A model generated the notes under the pieces. It ran no database searches. It was not told the origin of the DNA and saw only the letters and a program-made list of their open reading frames with translations. Made by a program: the position numbers and the translations under genes. Below, piece by piece: positions 32,210 through 43,218 of a stretch of 64,000 bases of DNA. How positions within the stretch are numbered: the first letter of the stretch is position 1; each line of letters starts with the position of its first letter. Source of the stretch: Pegoplata infirma (lineage: Eukaryota; Arthropoda; Insecta; Diptera; Anthomyiidae); assembly GCA_963921195.1 (NCBI GenBank), contig OY992537.1:31665911-31729910 (forward strand), read 5' to 3'.

Positions 32210-33170
32210 AGACTTTTTCTTTCGGAAAAATTATACAGGATCTGGGACTTTAATAGGAAAAATGTCTTGGAATCTAAGCATTTTTCCTTAGGAAAAATGT
32301 CTCAGAATCTGACATTATTTCTATTAGGAAGATGTCTCAGTATCTAAGACTTTTCAATAGGATAAGCTGAGACCTTTTCTTTAGGAAAAAAGTCCTGGAA
32401 TCCCAGAAAAACTTCCGATTTTTTCAATAGGAAAAATATCTCAGAATTTTTGAGTTTTAATATTTAAAAATATTTTAAACTCTATGACTTTTTCGATAGG
32501 AAAAATAACTCAGAATCCAAGTCTTTTTCTATAAAAATTGCCTTAAACTCTGAGAAATATTCAGAGAATTTTAGAAAAAATCACAGAATCTAAAAAAAGG
32601 TCTTAGATTCCGAAATTTTTTTTTTGTTTGAAAAATGTCTGAGAATCTAAGACTTTTTTGTAGGAAAAATTTTGGAGACTCAGACTCTGAGACTTTTTCT
32701 ATGGGAAAAATGACTCAGAAACTAAACATTTGTTTAGGAAAAAATTTCTTAGACTCTCTTATGAAAATGTTTCTCAGAAAATGCTTGACTAGCTTGAAAA
32801 GTTTCTCAGAAAACAAAACTTTTTTAATAGAAAAATGTCTCAGAATCTAGAAAATTGTCTCCAAACATTTTAAAAAGCATTAAAGTCTTTAATTTTTCAC
32901 TTCTCATGTACTTTCTACGGAATATTTTTTCAAACATTAAAAATGTTGGTGTAGAAAGATCGTTTCGGTATCTTAAACATTTTCTGTAGAAAAAGGGAAT
33001 AGAAAAATTTTTTAATATTTCAGAAACTAAGAAGTTGTCAATGAAAAAAAAAACTCACTACACCTGAGACCTTTCCTAAACGAAACTTTTTTCCAAATAT
33101 AGAAATTTTTGGTGTGAGAATTGCATTAGTATCTGAGATTTTTCTATATGAAGGTGTATCAGAATTTAAA
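32210..33170 (+). repeat. Degenerate AATCTGAGACTTTTTCTATAGGAAAAATGTCTCAG minisatellite
   Basis: About 25-30 units of roughly 35 bp, each with (A)AATCTGAGACTTTTTC and AGGAAAAATGTCTCAG. The two halves are partly complementary (CTGAGAC/GTCTCAG), so single strands can form serial hairpins. Related tracts lie at 29790-30110, 33420-33700 and 54280-55700. Confidence 0.8.
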
Positions 33171-33179
33171 AATTGTTGT

Positions 33180-33415
33180 ATAAATTCTGATTAATTTTTA
33201 TTCAAAAATAAAAATCGTTGCTTTCGACCATTAAAATATTATATTTTTAGTAGATTTATTCTAGCTCGAGGTCATTATTTCCTTACTTATTTAGACTTTG
33301 ATATTCTCATAGAATCATTTTTTGAAAATTATTCAATGAGAATATCATAGCTTTAATAAGTAAAGGAAATAATGACCTCGAGCTAGAATAAACCTACTCA
33401 AAATATTTTTGTATA
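33180..33415. repeat. Palindrome made from the CTCGAGGTCATTATTT repeat
   Basis: TTCTAGCTCGAGGTCATTAT (about 33259) is mirrored by ATAATGACCTCGAGCTAGAA (about 33370). The flanks AAATTCTGATTAATTTTTATTC and CGACCATTAAAATATTA tie it to the ~493 bp tandem repeat at 19.7 kb. The arms are about 75 bp with TGATATTCTCAT near the axis. Confidence 0.7.
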
Positions 33416-33713
33416 AATTTTAAAAGTTTTTCTGTATCAAAATGCCTCAGAACTTCAGAATTTTTCAATTGGGATAACGTCTCAGAATCATAAACTTTCT
33501 CTTTATGCAAATGACTCGGAACAATTTCCAAATCAGAAAACTTTTTGTGAATAAACATATCTCAAAAACTGACTTATTATTTATTAAAAAAATAGTGTCA
33601 GAATCTAAGTCTTTTGCTGTCAGAAAAATGCCTTAGAATCTAAAAATTTCTTGAAGAGACATTTTTCAAAATATCAAATATTTAAGTTTTTTTATTATAG
33701 GAATAAATTTTTA

Positions 33714-33828
33714 GGTCTTTATTCATAATACTTAAAGTGTACTTAAAGTAGGTTTATTTGACAAATATTCATGCAATATCAGTCAAATAAACCTACATTA
33801 AATTTAATTTACTTATTATGAATAGCCC
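33714..33828. mobile_element. 115 bp hairpin MITE (GGGCTATTCATAATA-type)
   Basis: TTATTCATAATACTTAAAGT and AGTAGGTTTATTTGAC on the left pair with GTCAAATAAACCTACATT and TTACTTATTATGAATAGCCC on the right. The left tip GGTCTTTATTC has diverged from the right tip. No certain TSD. Confidence 0.65.
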
Positions 33829-34174
33829 AGTTAAAATTTGAAAATGTTTCTATAGAAAAAATCATAATTAACAAGAGTTGAACACTAAAAAACCTTAACC
33901 AATGATTCAAATTCGACCTGAAGTTCGCTGCAAAAAAAAATAGTTTGAGCAAAAAAAAATAATATCCCCCCCCCCCCCCCAAACCCAAGAGCTGAATCCG
34001 CGCCTGCTGGAACTGTCCGAAACCGGTATAGGAATACCAGAAATGTCTATAGCTTTTAGAAATTACAATTTTTCTTCTACATTTTTCAACTCAACCCCTT
34101 ATAGGAAATAGAATTAGAGCCCGTGCTCGATCTGTACTAACAGAAAAATCATCAAAAAGAAAATAGAAAGGTTT

Positions 34175-34597
34175 GAGCCGAGTCACAATTGGAACCACAT
34201 TCGATAACCACATAATGTTTTCATACATTTTGTATGAAAAGCAAAAAATCGATTTGTGGTCGACCACACTGCCGCCAGAATAGATTCTATTCTATTTTTG
34301 TAGTGCTCTCTCACCACCCTCTCATTTTTCTCAAATTTGTATCAAGTAGCGTTGCCATATGTTCAACAAAATATGCTAATTTTTCCAATTGGAGTTAATA
34401 TATTGTGTGTGTGTTGCACACAAGAAACATTGTATACCTGCATTTATAGGATGACAAAAGAAAAAAAATAGATGTGTGAGTGATATGAGCGTCTTTTTCT
34501 TTATAAAATGTGTCCGGTAGTCTGTCGCTTAATTTTAATGCGTCGCTCTCTCTTTTGCAGTGGTTCGTCGTCGGTGATGCCAATTGTGACTGGGCTC
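34175..34597. mobile_element. 423 bp element with GAGCCNAGTCACAATTGG termini
   Basis: GAGCCGAGTCACAATTGG at 34175 and CCAATTGTGACTGGGCTC ending 34597 are an 18 bp TIR with one mismatch; flanks are TTT on both sides. The interior contains TCTCACCACCCTCTCATTTT and GTAGCGTTGCCATATGTTCA. Class unknown. The 62-codon minus-strand frame inside shows no domain. Confidence 0.65.
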
Positions 34598-34617
34598 TTT
34601 TATTTATGTTTTATTTC

Positions 34618-34721
34618 TTTCTTACAAGTTGTATTTTATGTTAAGTAACAACGTCCAGAAATTCTATTCTCTACAGAATTTTTGGACGTTGTTACTTGAC
34701 ATAAAATAAAATGTGTAAGAA
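34618..34721. mobile_element. Near-perfect 104 bp hairpin
   Basis: TTATGTTAAGTAACAACGTC and its mate GACGTTGTTACTTGACATAA, with TTCTTACA / TGTGTAAGAA at the tips and AGAATTCTA-like loop sequence CTATTCTCT. The arms are about 48 bp with two or three differences. A tiny MITE or a miR-like hairpin by shape; the symmetry and lack of conservation evidence favour a MITE. Confidence 0.65.
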
Positions 34722-34879
34722 AAAACAAAACAAACTAAAATTTTCTGTTTTCTTTTTACTAACTTCATTTTCTATTACCCCTGGTTACTGTACAATACGT
34801 TGAGAATGCCCCTGTCTTTAATATGATTTTCATGATCACGTAGCGTATGACAGATATTTACTATTGCAATTGTATTTAA

Positions 34880-35145
34880 CTAACACTTATACGCCGTGGT
34901 GTGCCAAAGAGTCTCAAAAAACTTTTAACTGAAATTTTATTTTTTCTAAATAAAAGGTTTTTTTATTAACGAATATGTTGAAAAATCGAAATTTTGAAAT
35001 TAAAACTTTAATAAATCACAACTTTGTTGTTTTGCAACGAATTTTCTGTTATTTGGCTTCGCTTTTTTTTCTGGGTCACCGACAAAAAATTGTCAAGGTC
35101 AAATTTACCTAATTTTTTTGTTTAATTTTTTAAATTTTAGTTAGA
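34880..35145 (+). repeat. Second copy of the ~250 bp direct repeat
   Basis: Same order of blocks as 30395-30660: CAAAAAACTTTTAACTGAAA, AACTTTGTTGTTTTGCAACG, TTCTGTTATTTGG, GGGTCACCGACAAAAAATTG. It is cut at TTTTAGTTAGA by the CCCAGC element and resumes with GAATTATAAG at 35879. Confidence 0.75.
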
Positions 35146-35878
35146 CCCAGCAAAACTTTGGTAATGGGTAGTGATTATATAACACATTACCAGGTAATGC
35201 ATATAACTTATTTGATCATTATTTTATGATGTCTTACCAAACATTTGTTCCACAACGTATTGTTTTCAAGTGACAAAATAATGCATTACTAATAATTTGC
35301 TACGTAATGCATGATTATTGGAAAAAATATATTTCATATTTGTTATTTCTAAACATTAAATCATGGATGACTTATATTTGGTTACATTATGTAATATTTC
35401 AAAGTTTGAAATAATGCATTATTTTTAATTGGATGCATAATGCATTACAATAACATAAAAAATAATCATTTTATATAAAAATGCATAAGTTTAAACTAGA
35501 GATAGGCTCACGACAGGAAATTTCTAATGACACACACTCACGATAATATTTTATCTACTTACACTCACTTACAATCACGTGAGTAAATTTAATACAAAAT
35601 TACTTTTTCACTACTCGTAACACCTTATATATTATCTTCTGGTATGCTATATTATTTCATTTCTCGTAACCTATAAAATATCATATATTTTACACCTTAC
35701 TCGTATTCTTCGTTATAAATTTATGACTTATTTTATACCTTACTGGTATTCTTTGTGATAATGTGGATGCATTACTTTGAGTCTCATCGCCTGTTAAAAT
35801 CATCAATGCTGCAATGTATATAATAAGAGATCCTATACCTTATTTTATACCTTATTTGGTAATCCAAGTTTTGCTGGG
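35146..35878 (-). mobile_element. CCCAGCAAAACTT-family element (733 bp), GA duplication
   Basis: TIRs CCCAGCAAAACTTTGGTAAT and TTGGTAATCCAAGTTTTGCTGGG (inverse), flanked by GA on both sides. The empty paralogue AGTTAGAATTATTAG at 30639-30653 has a single GA. The body is inverted relative to 41891-43951 and contains a telescoping set of ATTACGTAGCAAATTATTAG, GTAATGCATTATG, AGTTTGAAATAATGCATTAT and TTTACTCACGTGATTGTAAG motifs. No ORF. Confidence 0.85.
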
Positions 35879-35880
35879 GA

Positions 35881-36889
35881 ATTATAAGTTATAACTTTGA
35901 AAAAAATTTTATATGAAGAAAGAAAGTCAAACTTTTCCACTTTATCAATTGGTTAACACACAATATTTTTCCATTTTCCGCCTTCCCTATTGCAAATTTT
36001 CAAATGCACTCCAATATGTGTATGTTGTAGTATAGTATTGCTAGTATTTAGTTCTAGGTTTAACATGGACACTAAATTTTTAGTACATAACCTCATATGA
36101 TCTTGTTGTCTGTAGTTGTTTTACATTACACAATGTCTTGTTTAAAGTAACACCAGAAGAAAACCAAAACTAGTGTTCCAAATTTTAAAAACACATTGTT
36201 TAAGTAGATACTTATACAAAGATACCAACCAACCTACACGCAATTAATGTATGTTCAGCAATAAATTTGCATTTTCAAAAAACGAGCTAAATTAATGGTA
36301 ACTTTACTGCACATAATTTAAGTTTGAACAACTTTAAATTTTTCCTTATTTAGAAAATTTTTCTTTAAACATTCAAGGGCAATTTTAAAATGCAAATTTT
36401 TGTTTAAGGTTTTCGTTTGGTTTGTGTAATGTTGATTCTTAAGATGGGAAATCTTTAGCTTAATCAGGGAATTTTTATATACGAAAAAAAATATAATATT
36501 AATATTTTTAAATGAAAAATCAGGATATTGTTAAAAAAAATTCTAAAAATTAGAGAATTTCATCTTTACGAAAAATTCTCAGAATCTGAGAATTTTTTGA
36601 TTTTATTTATATTTTTTTTCATAATTTTTTTATATTTTTTTCGGGTCCTGAGAAAATTTTAGAACAAGGAATCTTAAAATAACCTTTGCGAAATAATGTA
36701 AGAGACAAACAAGTTGGAAGAAAGTATGAAGTGAGGTTGAGATTGCTAGTAATAGAATTGTAGTGTTGGAAACTGTCAAAATTTATTCTGTAAAAACTAT
36801 AAATATTCACGTATATAAAAAAGTTTTCATTAACAAGACAAATCGACATTTAAAATCCTACTGATGATAACACTAACTGGGGTGTTTGA
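35881..36889. other. Unassigned AT-rich sequence
   Basis: No repeat family recognised. TTTCCATTTTCCGCCTTCCC near 35970 and ACACGCAATTAATGTATGTT near 36235 are of ordinary complexity. The 76-codon minus-strand frame (36619-36849) has no recognisable domain. Confidence 0.4.
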
Positions 36890-36975
36890 AACCGGTATGG
36901 GAAATACCAGAAATGTCTATTATTTATAGAAATTCAATTTTTCTTCTGCATTTTTTCAACTTGAACCTTATAATT
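36890..36975 (+). repeat. Direct repeat GAAACCGGTATGGGAAATACCAGAAATGTC (three sites)
   Basis: ACCAGAAATGTCTAT, AGAAATTCAATTTTTCTTCT and CATTTTTTCAACTTGAAC are shared with 34017-34110 (direct) and 39645-39700 (inverted). All three may be ends of one unrecognised element family; the 34.0-36.9 kb pair would bound a ~2.9 kb interval. Confidence 0.6.
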
Positions 36976-38214
36976 AAAATAATTTTATTTGATCAAATTG
37001 AAGAGTGTCTCAAAATCTGGAAATTTTTCTTTTAAAAATAAAAATTTAAAAAATCTGTTTGCAAATGAATATAAAAATGTGAGAATATGGCATCACAAAT
37101 AATATCCATTTAGGCAAATGTGAAAGTAAAAAAGAAAATTGTAAAATGATCAAAAAATTATTGTACTTGACAAAAAAACTTGTAAAATGATAAAAAAAAA
37201 TTTCAATTATAACTAGGAATTAGATAAAATTACTATAATTCATTGTTAGTCTTATCGCATCAAATAATTTGTAATTTTATTGGTAAAAGTTTTTTTTTTT
37301 ATCAGCCGAAAAATTTCAGAAAAAAATTGTAAATTTACAACGTAAAAGTTGTAAATTTTCAAAGCAATATTTTTTAAATCTAAAACAAAAAATTGTTAAT
37401 TAACCAAAATAAATATCAATTTACAAAGAAAAGTTGTATTTTGACAAAATTAAATTTTTTTTTCTTTGTAAATTAAAATTGTTGCTGATTACAAACATTT
37501 TACAACTAAAATTTTAAACTAACAACTTTTTGTCGCGATAACACTAACAAGTAATTCTCCGATTTTAGGATATTTTTTGATACTTCCTATTTTACGGAGT
37601 TCCTAGTAAAAACTACTTTTTTGTGAGTTACAAAATTTGAAAAAAAAAAATTCTAAAACGAATTTGTTTTGAAAAAACGCAAAAGAACGTTGTATGTTTG
37701 ACTTAGAAACTTAGACTTAGAAACTTTTAACGTACAATAGACTATTTTAAGTCTGAGAGCCATGGACTTGCTTAAAAAATTTTCTTATTTTAGGCTTGTA
37801 GAACCCACCCTCAACTCAATGACTTAGAAAAATTTTCAAAAAGACTTGAAAATTTAAAAAAAAATCATAAAATCACAGGAATATCTTTTAAGTTTTATCG
37901 CATCAAAAAGTTGAAAATTTACAATTTTATTGGTTAAAAAAATGCAGTAGAAACTGTAAATTTATAGTAAAAATTGTTTATTTACAGTAAAAAAATTATG
38001 AGAATATCTTTTAAGTTTTATCGCACCAAAATGTAGAAAATTTACAATTTTATTGGTTAAAAAAATTCAGTAAAAATTGTAAATTTACAGTTTTTACTGT
38101 AAATTTACAGTAAATGTGAATTTAAAATTTGTAAAAATAATGTTTTTTTTTAAAAAACTATTTTTTTATATAAACAAGATTTGAGATAAAAAAAAAATTA
38201 TCAATTTTCTTTAT
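36976..38214. other. AT-rich stretch with TGTAAATTTACAGTAAAAATTG motifs
   Basis: Scattered short repeats of AAATTTACAATTTTATTGGT (37260, 37915, 38040), GTAAATTTACAGT and its inverse between 37330 and 38130. No ORF or TIR recognised. Confidence 0.5.
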
Positions 38215-39420
38215 ACAGTCCAACTACAGTATGGGACATACTCACTTTGTTATTCCGTGTGTAACGCATCGAAATATCGGTTGGGGACCCCATAAAGCAG
38301 AGCTTCTCACTAACTTTTGCTTTGCGACCCCTTTTCAATATTTCAAATTTTTCGCGACCCCCCAACATAAAAAATTATTAACGTGAACTTTGATCTCAAA
38401 AACCTGAAGTAATGAACAAATTTGGAAACCTAAGCAGCATTGAAAGATTAATCGAAACCGTGTGGTCAGATCCCAGACGCATACCAAAAATTGCAAGTAA
38501 AAAACTTCTAAAAAATAAAACAAAAACACAATTTTTGTGAAGTTTGATCTCGATTTTCTCAAAAATTTGGAAACCAGGTCCCGAACTACGGCATTTTATA
38601 TCGAAACTTACTATCTTCACCAATTTTTTATTTTCGAAAATAAAAGAAAAACACTAGTTAAACCTGATCAGGAATGAAGAAATGTTTACCAAGAAAGCAT
38701 TTAAAGTCCAATTTGGAGTAATGATTGTTCTTTTTTCAAAATTATGTACCAAAGTTTGGTATTGATTGAAATTTTTTTCGATTACGAATCTAGGTCCAAT
38801 ATTCAGATTTAGATTTGAAATCAACATTAAAAAGTAAATCAAAAAAAGTGGTCAGATCCCAGACGCATCCGAAAATTTCACAGACAAAGCTCTTTAAAAT
38901 GCACTAGAATACGTTTTTGTGAACTTTGCCTTTAATTTTTTCAAAAACCTAACGTACTAGAAAAATTTGGAACCCAAATTCGGAATCAGCATTGAATAGT
39001 TAATGGGAATTTCGAGAAATTAGCAACTGCACAGTGATTACAGAGGGACCTTAAGTGATGGAAAAATTGTTTTCTTTAATAAAAGTATTTATATATTTTT
39101 CTAACACAACCAAAAAAAAAAATGTTTTTTTAAATTTACCAAAATTTAAGGTTTTAACAAATTTGTTTGCGACCCCCTGAAACTCTTCTGCGACCCCCTA
39201 GGGGGTCGCGACCCACAGTTTGAGAACCATTGCCATAAAGTATAAAAAAAATTAAATTATGATAAACTTGCATTTCTTAAGTGCAAAAAGCATAAGAATG
39301 AATTTTTAAACACATATTCGAGAGGAAATTTGCCCCCCAATCACCACGACCCCCCACCAAAAAAAATTAAACGTCCCTGCATAACAGATTCGGCACAGCC
39401 GAATTTAACACTCTTACTTG
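38215..39420 (+). repeat. Mini-me-like copy interrupted by a hAT element
   Basis: GACATACTCACTTTGTTATT, CGCATCGAAATATCGGTTGG and GGACCCCATAAAG before the insertion; TATAAAAAAAATTAAATTAT, GGAAATTTGCCCCCC, CAGATTCGGCACAGCCGAAT and CACTCTTACTTGTTTTT after it. The GTCY tract has been lost. Confidence 0.65.
38298..39232. mobile_element. Non-autonomous hAT element (935 bp), exact 8 bp TSD CCATAAAG
   Basis: Left end CAGAGCTTCTCACTAACTTT, right end CACAGTTTGAGAACCATTG; the inverse of the right end is CAATGGTTCTCAAACTGTGG, the widespread hAT consensus CAG.GGTTCTCAAACT. Flanked by CCATAAAG at 38290-38297 and 39233-39240. GCGACCCCC palindromes lie just inside each end. TCAGATCCCAGACGCAT is repeated internally (38465, 38852). 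Minus-strand frames of 62-75 codons lack hAT transposase motifs. Confidence 0.93.
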
Positions 39421-39570
39421 TTTTTTTTTTTTCAATTAATGTTGTTTTAATTCTACCTTTTTATTTAGAAATAATAAATGCATTATTTGAGCTCGAGGCC
39501 AATGTTGAAATAAATTTTCTTTATTATTTGCCGATATTTCGACACTCTTTGAGTGTCATCCTCTAGGCTT
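39421..39570 (+). mobile_element. Penelope-like terminal hairpin, copy 2 (hairpin on minus strand)
   Basis: GAGCTCGAGGCCAATGTTGA, an AT-rich stretch, then CGATATTTCGACACTCTTTG and AGTGTCATCCTCTAGG. On the minus strand it is CTAGAGGA, T, stem GACACTC, loop AAA, stem GAGTGTC, GAAA, TATCGG. The 7 bp stem has a different sequence from copy 1 but is fully paired. Confidence 0.42.
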
Positions 39571-39867
39571 ATTTATAGTATAATTGTTCTTACCTTTTGG
39601 TTTTAATAAAACACAAATAGTAATTCTTTATGGATTCAAGTTGAAAAATGTAGAAATTAATTTAATTTCTAAAAATTATAGACATTTCTGGTATGTGAAG
39701 ACAAATACCCATTTTGCCTTCAGCTATTGTTTGATCAACATATTTATAATTTCTACAGAGAGAAGTTTATGTAAACGGCGAAACAAATTCTATTTTTATC
39801 AATTTCAATTTTACTTCATACCTCTATCAACTTATTTGTCTCTTTATATATTTTACGAAAGGTTTTT
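39571..39867. other. Unassigned sequence with one inverted CCGGTA-type repeat
   Basis: Contains the inverted copy of the 34.0/36.9 kb repeat (TTGAAAAATGTAGAAATTAA, TAGACATTTCTGGTA). A 96-codon plus-strand frame (39584-39874) shows no domain and is not called. Confidence 0.4.
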
Positions 39868-40100
39868 AACATGATAATGTTTTTAGGCTGGTGTCTAATT
39901 ATAAAAATGATGAAGGACGCTACCTTTTGACTATTATATAAGCTACCGACTAACAAAAAAGAAAATAATGAAAACTATTTTCATTTTCTTAAAACCAAAC
40001 AGGTTTGTATCTTCGATTTGTAACTTGTTTAACAACTCACCTGCTGGTGAATAAAAGTGTTTTTCACTAGATGGTGAATAAAACGTAACAAAATTATTTT
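39868..40100 (+). repeat. Head repeat copy 4
   Basis: AACATGATAATGTTTTTAGG, CTGGTGTCTAATTATAAAAA, GAAGGACGCTACC, TATATAAGCTACCGACTAAC, TTCATTTTCTTAAAACCAAA, CACCTGCTGGTGAATAAAAG, TCACTAGATGGTGAATAAAA. It is followed at once by a CATCAA array. The palindrome has decayed to CACTAGATGGTGAA. Confidence 0.8.
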
Positions 40101-40390
40101 TCAACAAAAAATTTTTTTTATCAATTTTGTTTTTCAGCAAATTTTTTTTATCAATTATTTTTTATTAATTATTTTTTATAAATTATTTTTTATCAAAAAT
40201 TTTTTTTCATCAAAATTTTTTTGTCAAAAACAATTTCTCATCAATTTTTTCATCTAATTTTTTTTTCATACAATTTTTTTTTCATAAAATTTTTTTTCAT
40301 CAACATTTTTTCGTAACTTTTATTTTTATTTTTCACCAAAAATTTTTTTCATGAAATTTTTTTTCAACAAAAAATTTTTGTTTTCATATT
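40101..40390 (+). repeat. CATCAA/T-tract array
   Basis: TTTTTTTATCAATT, TTTTTCATCAAAATTTTT and TTTTCATAAAATTTT units following head copy 4, ending at a mini-me hairpin. Confidence 0.85.
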
Positions 40391-40590
40391 TTTATACCCT
40401 CCACTCTAGTGATAGAGGGTATATATAAGTTTGTCATTCCGTGTGTAACACCTCGAAATATTGGTCTAAGACCTCATAAAGTATATATATTCATGATCCT
40501 CGTTCGATTCCAAGACGATCTAGCGATGTCCGTCCGTCCGTCAGTCTTTTTAAAATTAGACACCAGCTTAAAAACATTATCATGTCAAAA
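40391..40590 (+). repeat. Mini-me 5' part fused to a reversed head fragment
   Basis: TACCCTCCACTCTAGTGATA through CCATAAAGTATATATATTCA to GATGTCCGTCCGTCCGTCAG. At 40546 it switches abruptly to TTTTTAAAATTAGACACCAG CTTAAAAACATTATCATG, the start of a head repeat in reverse orientation. The junction is a rearrangement or an insertion breakpoint. Confidence 0.7.
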
Positions 40591-40880
40591 GTATTTTACA
40601 CAATATTTTTGTCAATCAAAAAGTTTTCAAACTCAAAAAAACCAACAATGAAAAATACTTTTACACTCAAAAAAAATTTACACTCAAACAAATTTATGAA
40701 TTTTGAGCGAAATCGTGAATTTTGATGATTTTGACTATGAATTCAAGTGTTGAAAAAAAACCTTCTGTGGAAAAAATTAAGAAATATTGTACACATTTTG
40801 TGTCACTCAAAAAAATACACTCAAAAAAATGTCCATTTAAAAAAATTTAAACTTAAACAAATTGTTTACTTCAAAATAAA
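40591..40880. other. Remnant CACTCAAAAAAAT repeats
   Basis: ACACTCAAAAAAAATTTACA, TCACTCAAAAAAATACACTC: leftover units of the mini-me internal minisatellite (inverse of TTTTTTTGAGTGTAAAA). Otherwise unassigned. Confidence 0.5.
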
Positions 40881-41704
40881 TTTTTATACCCTCCTCTCTA
40901 GTGATAGAGGGTATATATAAGTTTGTCATTCCGTATGTAATACCTTGAAATATTGGTCTAAGACCCCATAAAGTATATATTCTCATGATCATCGTTCGAT
41001 TCTACGACGATCTAGCGATGTCCGTCCGTCCGTCTGTCTGTTAAAAAAACACGCTAACTTTTGAAAGACTCTACGGAGGCTCCTAAAGTTTGGTATATAT
41101 GTTGGGCATTTACCTGGCCAGGTTGGTCCAGTGGTTCAAAAGTTATGAGCAAAAGAGTGAATTTCGGCAAGGGTTTTTCACGAATTTACGAGATAAAAAA
41201 CACAATAACTTTTTAATGGCAATTCTGAAGCTTGGCATATACATTTGTCGTTCCTTTTGGCTGTTTCGTATTGAATTTCAGTCAAATCGGTCCAGTGGTT
41301 CAAAAGTTATAAGCAAAACCGTAAATTTCAGATTCGCCTCACCTTAAATTCACGTGTTGAAAACCCGTTAAATATGTTTTAAAAACATTGGCAAGTCAGA
41401 AAAATATTTTACAACGCATTTTTGTCACTCAAAAATATTTTTACACTAAAAGAAAAAAAAAATACACACGAAAAAAATTTTACACTCAAAAAAAAAATTT
41501 ACACTCAAATAAAAAATTTAGTAAATTATTTTTTTTTTTTGTTCAAAAATTAGTTAAAAAAAAGTTTTTTTACACAAAATAAAATATTTCTAATCAAAAA
41601 TTTTATTTTTTCACTCTAGAAAATTTACTATAACTTAAAAAGGGCATTGTGGAGGGTATTCATAGATTCGGCCAAGTCGAATTTATCTTTTCTACTTGTT
41701 TTTT
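40881..41704 (+). mobile_element. Mini-me-like element, full length
   Basis: TATACCCTCCTCTCTAGTGA, AAGACCCCATAAAGTATATA, GATGTCCGTCCGTCCGTCTG, CACGCTAACTTTTGAAAGAC, two TTCAAAAGTTATRAGCAAAA body units, an ACACTCAAAAAAAAAA minisatellite (41440-41520), CATTGTGGAGGGTATTCATA, ATTCGGCCAAGTCGAATTTA, CTACTTGTTTT. It is the plus-strand counterpart of the 5985, 17238 and 57357 copies and slightly shorter. Confidence 0.8.
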
Positions 41705-41890
41705 CATAATTTTTTTTTTTTTAATTTTTCCTTTTTTTTCACCAAAACTACTTTTTCACCTAAAGAATAGTAGTCTCTTCGATTTCATGGGAAAAATCTG
41801 TCAATCTCCAAAAAAAAATAACAACGTGAAATAAATAAGTTTTTACGTTGAGTGTGAGAGCTTTGGACATTTTTTTACAAATTATAGCGA
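41705..41890. other. Short T-rich spacer
   Basis: TTTTCATAATTTTTTTTTTTT and TTTTTCACCAAAACTACTTT: a short CATCAA-type array remnant and unassigned sequence up to the CCCAGC element. Confidence 0.4.
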
Positions 41891-43058
41891 CCCAGCAAAA
41901 CTTAGATTACCAAATAAGGTATAAAATAACCCAGCAAAAAAAGTGCGGAGTACTTCTATTTGGAGTGCTTTAAAACTATAACAAATGTAATGAAATACAA
42001 CAAAAATAACAAAAAACACAAGAAAAAATCGCAAAGGACTTCTTTTCTACTCCATAAAAAGTTGATATTCAGCTCTTAACTCATTACCTTCCGGGACACT
42101 CCCATACAAATGTAAGTAGATATTCAGTAGATAAGAAGTACTCCGAGCTTTCAAACAACTTCCAATTACTTCCCTGGAGTAGTTCTTATCTACTGAATAT
42201 CTACTTACATTTGTATGGGGGTGTCGCGATAGGTAATGAGTTAAGAGTTGAATATCTATGAATTCTGGAGTAGAAAAAACTGTTTGTGTGTTTTTGTCTT
42301 GTGTTTTTTGTTATTTTTGTTGTATTTCATTACATTTGTTTTAGTTTTAAAGTACTCCACTGGGAAGTGGTAATGACTTTTTTTGCAGGGAAGGTATATG
42401 ATCTCTTATTTTATACATTGCAGCATTGATGATTTTAACAGGCGATGAGACTCAAAGTAATGCATCCACATTATCACATAGAATACCAGTAAGGTATAAA
42501 ATAAGTCATAAATTTATAACAAAGAATACCAGTAAGGTGTAAAATATATGATATTTTATAAGTTACGAGTAAGGTATATAATATAGCATACCAGAACGTA
42601 ATATATAAGGTGTAACGAGTAGTGAAAAAGTAATTTTGTATTAAATTTACTCACGTGATTGTAAGTGAGTGTATGTCGTTAGAAATTTCTTGTCGTGAGC
42701 CCATCTCTAGTTTAAACTTATGCATTTTTTATAAAATAATTATTTTTTATGTTATTGTAATACATTATGCATTTAATTATAAATAATGCATTATTTCAAA
42801 CTTTCAAATAATACATAATGTAACCAAATATAAATCATCCATGATATAATGTTTAGAAATAATAAATATGAAATACATTTTTCCAATAATCATGCATTAC
42901 GTAGCAAATTATTAGTAATGCCTTATTTTTCACTTTAAAATAATACGTTGTGTAACAAATGTTTGGTAAGACATCCTAAAATAATGCTACAAATAAGGTA
43001 TATACATTACCTGGTAATGTGTTATATAATCACTACCCATTACCAAAGTTTTGCTGGG
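41891..43058 (+). mobile_element. CCCAGCAAAACTT-family element, left copy, with a nested relative
   Basis: TIRs CCCAGCAAAACTTAGATTAC and AAAGTTTTGCTGGG. Nearly identical to 43219-43951 once the nested element (41930-42390) is removed; it lacks a 27 bp segment (AAGTAGATATAATATGCTAG region) present in the right copy. Left flank GA, right flank AT, so the copy on its own has no TSD (see findings for the composite). The body is inverted relative to 35146-35878. Confidence 0.85.
41930..42390. mobile_element. 461 bp foldback CCCAGC-family MITE, AA duplication
   Basis: Tips CCCAGCAAAAAAAGTGCGGA and TGACTTTTTTTGCAGGG. The arms pair over nearly their whole length (ACATTTGTATGGG / CCCATACAAATGT; ATATTCAGTAGATAAGAAGT / ACTTCTTATCTACTGAATAT-type; ACAACAAAAATAACAAAAAA). 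Flanked by AA on both sides. The uninterrupted site ATAAAATAAGGTATATGATC is in the neighbouring copy at 43249-43268. Confidence 0.88.
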
Positions 43059-43218
43059 ATGGCCTTTTTCAGAAATATAAAGCAATCGTTACTTTTCCCA
43101 CCCGTATCTTAATATTACGACTGTAATTCAACTTCCTATCTAGAAACACTTGGCTCCATCTTTGGAGACGATTTCTGTGTCGTCTAGAGAAATAGGATCA
43201 AAACAAGGAATCTTATTT

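Larger units (their letters stand above)
29459..34010. mobile_element. Long element with GGGTACAG... end and AATCTGAGAC minisatellite
   Basis: Left end TACGGGTACAGGGGGGCAGA then GGGAAATTTCCCC; right end CCCCCCCAAACCCAAGAGCT then GAATCCGCGCCTGC. The element at 53695-55910 has the same ends and the same AATCTGAGACTTTTTCTATA-type interior, with a clear TSD, so this is probably an older copy. It is inflated by nested sequence at about 30390-31690 and 33180-33415. The polyK/E frame at 29409-29606 is an artefact. Confidence 0.6.

Noticed and set aside
34618..34721. microRNA precursor
   Set aside because: Arms are nearly perfectly symmetrical to the tips, as in MITEs; no asymmetry or conservation evidence.
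38335..38842. 62-75 codon minus-strand ORFs as hAT transposase remnants
   Set aside because: No catalytic or dimerisation motif; they include the internally repeated CAGATCCCAGACGCAT.
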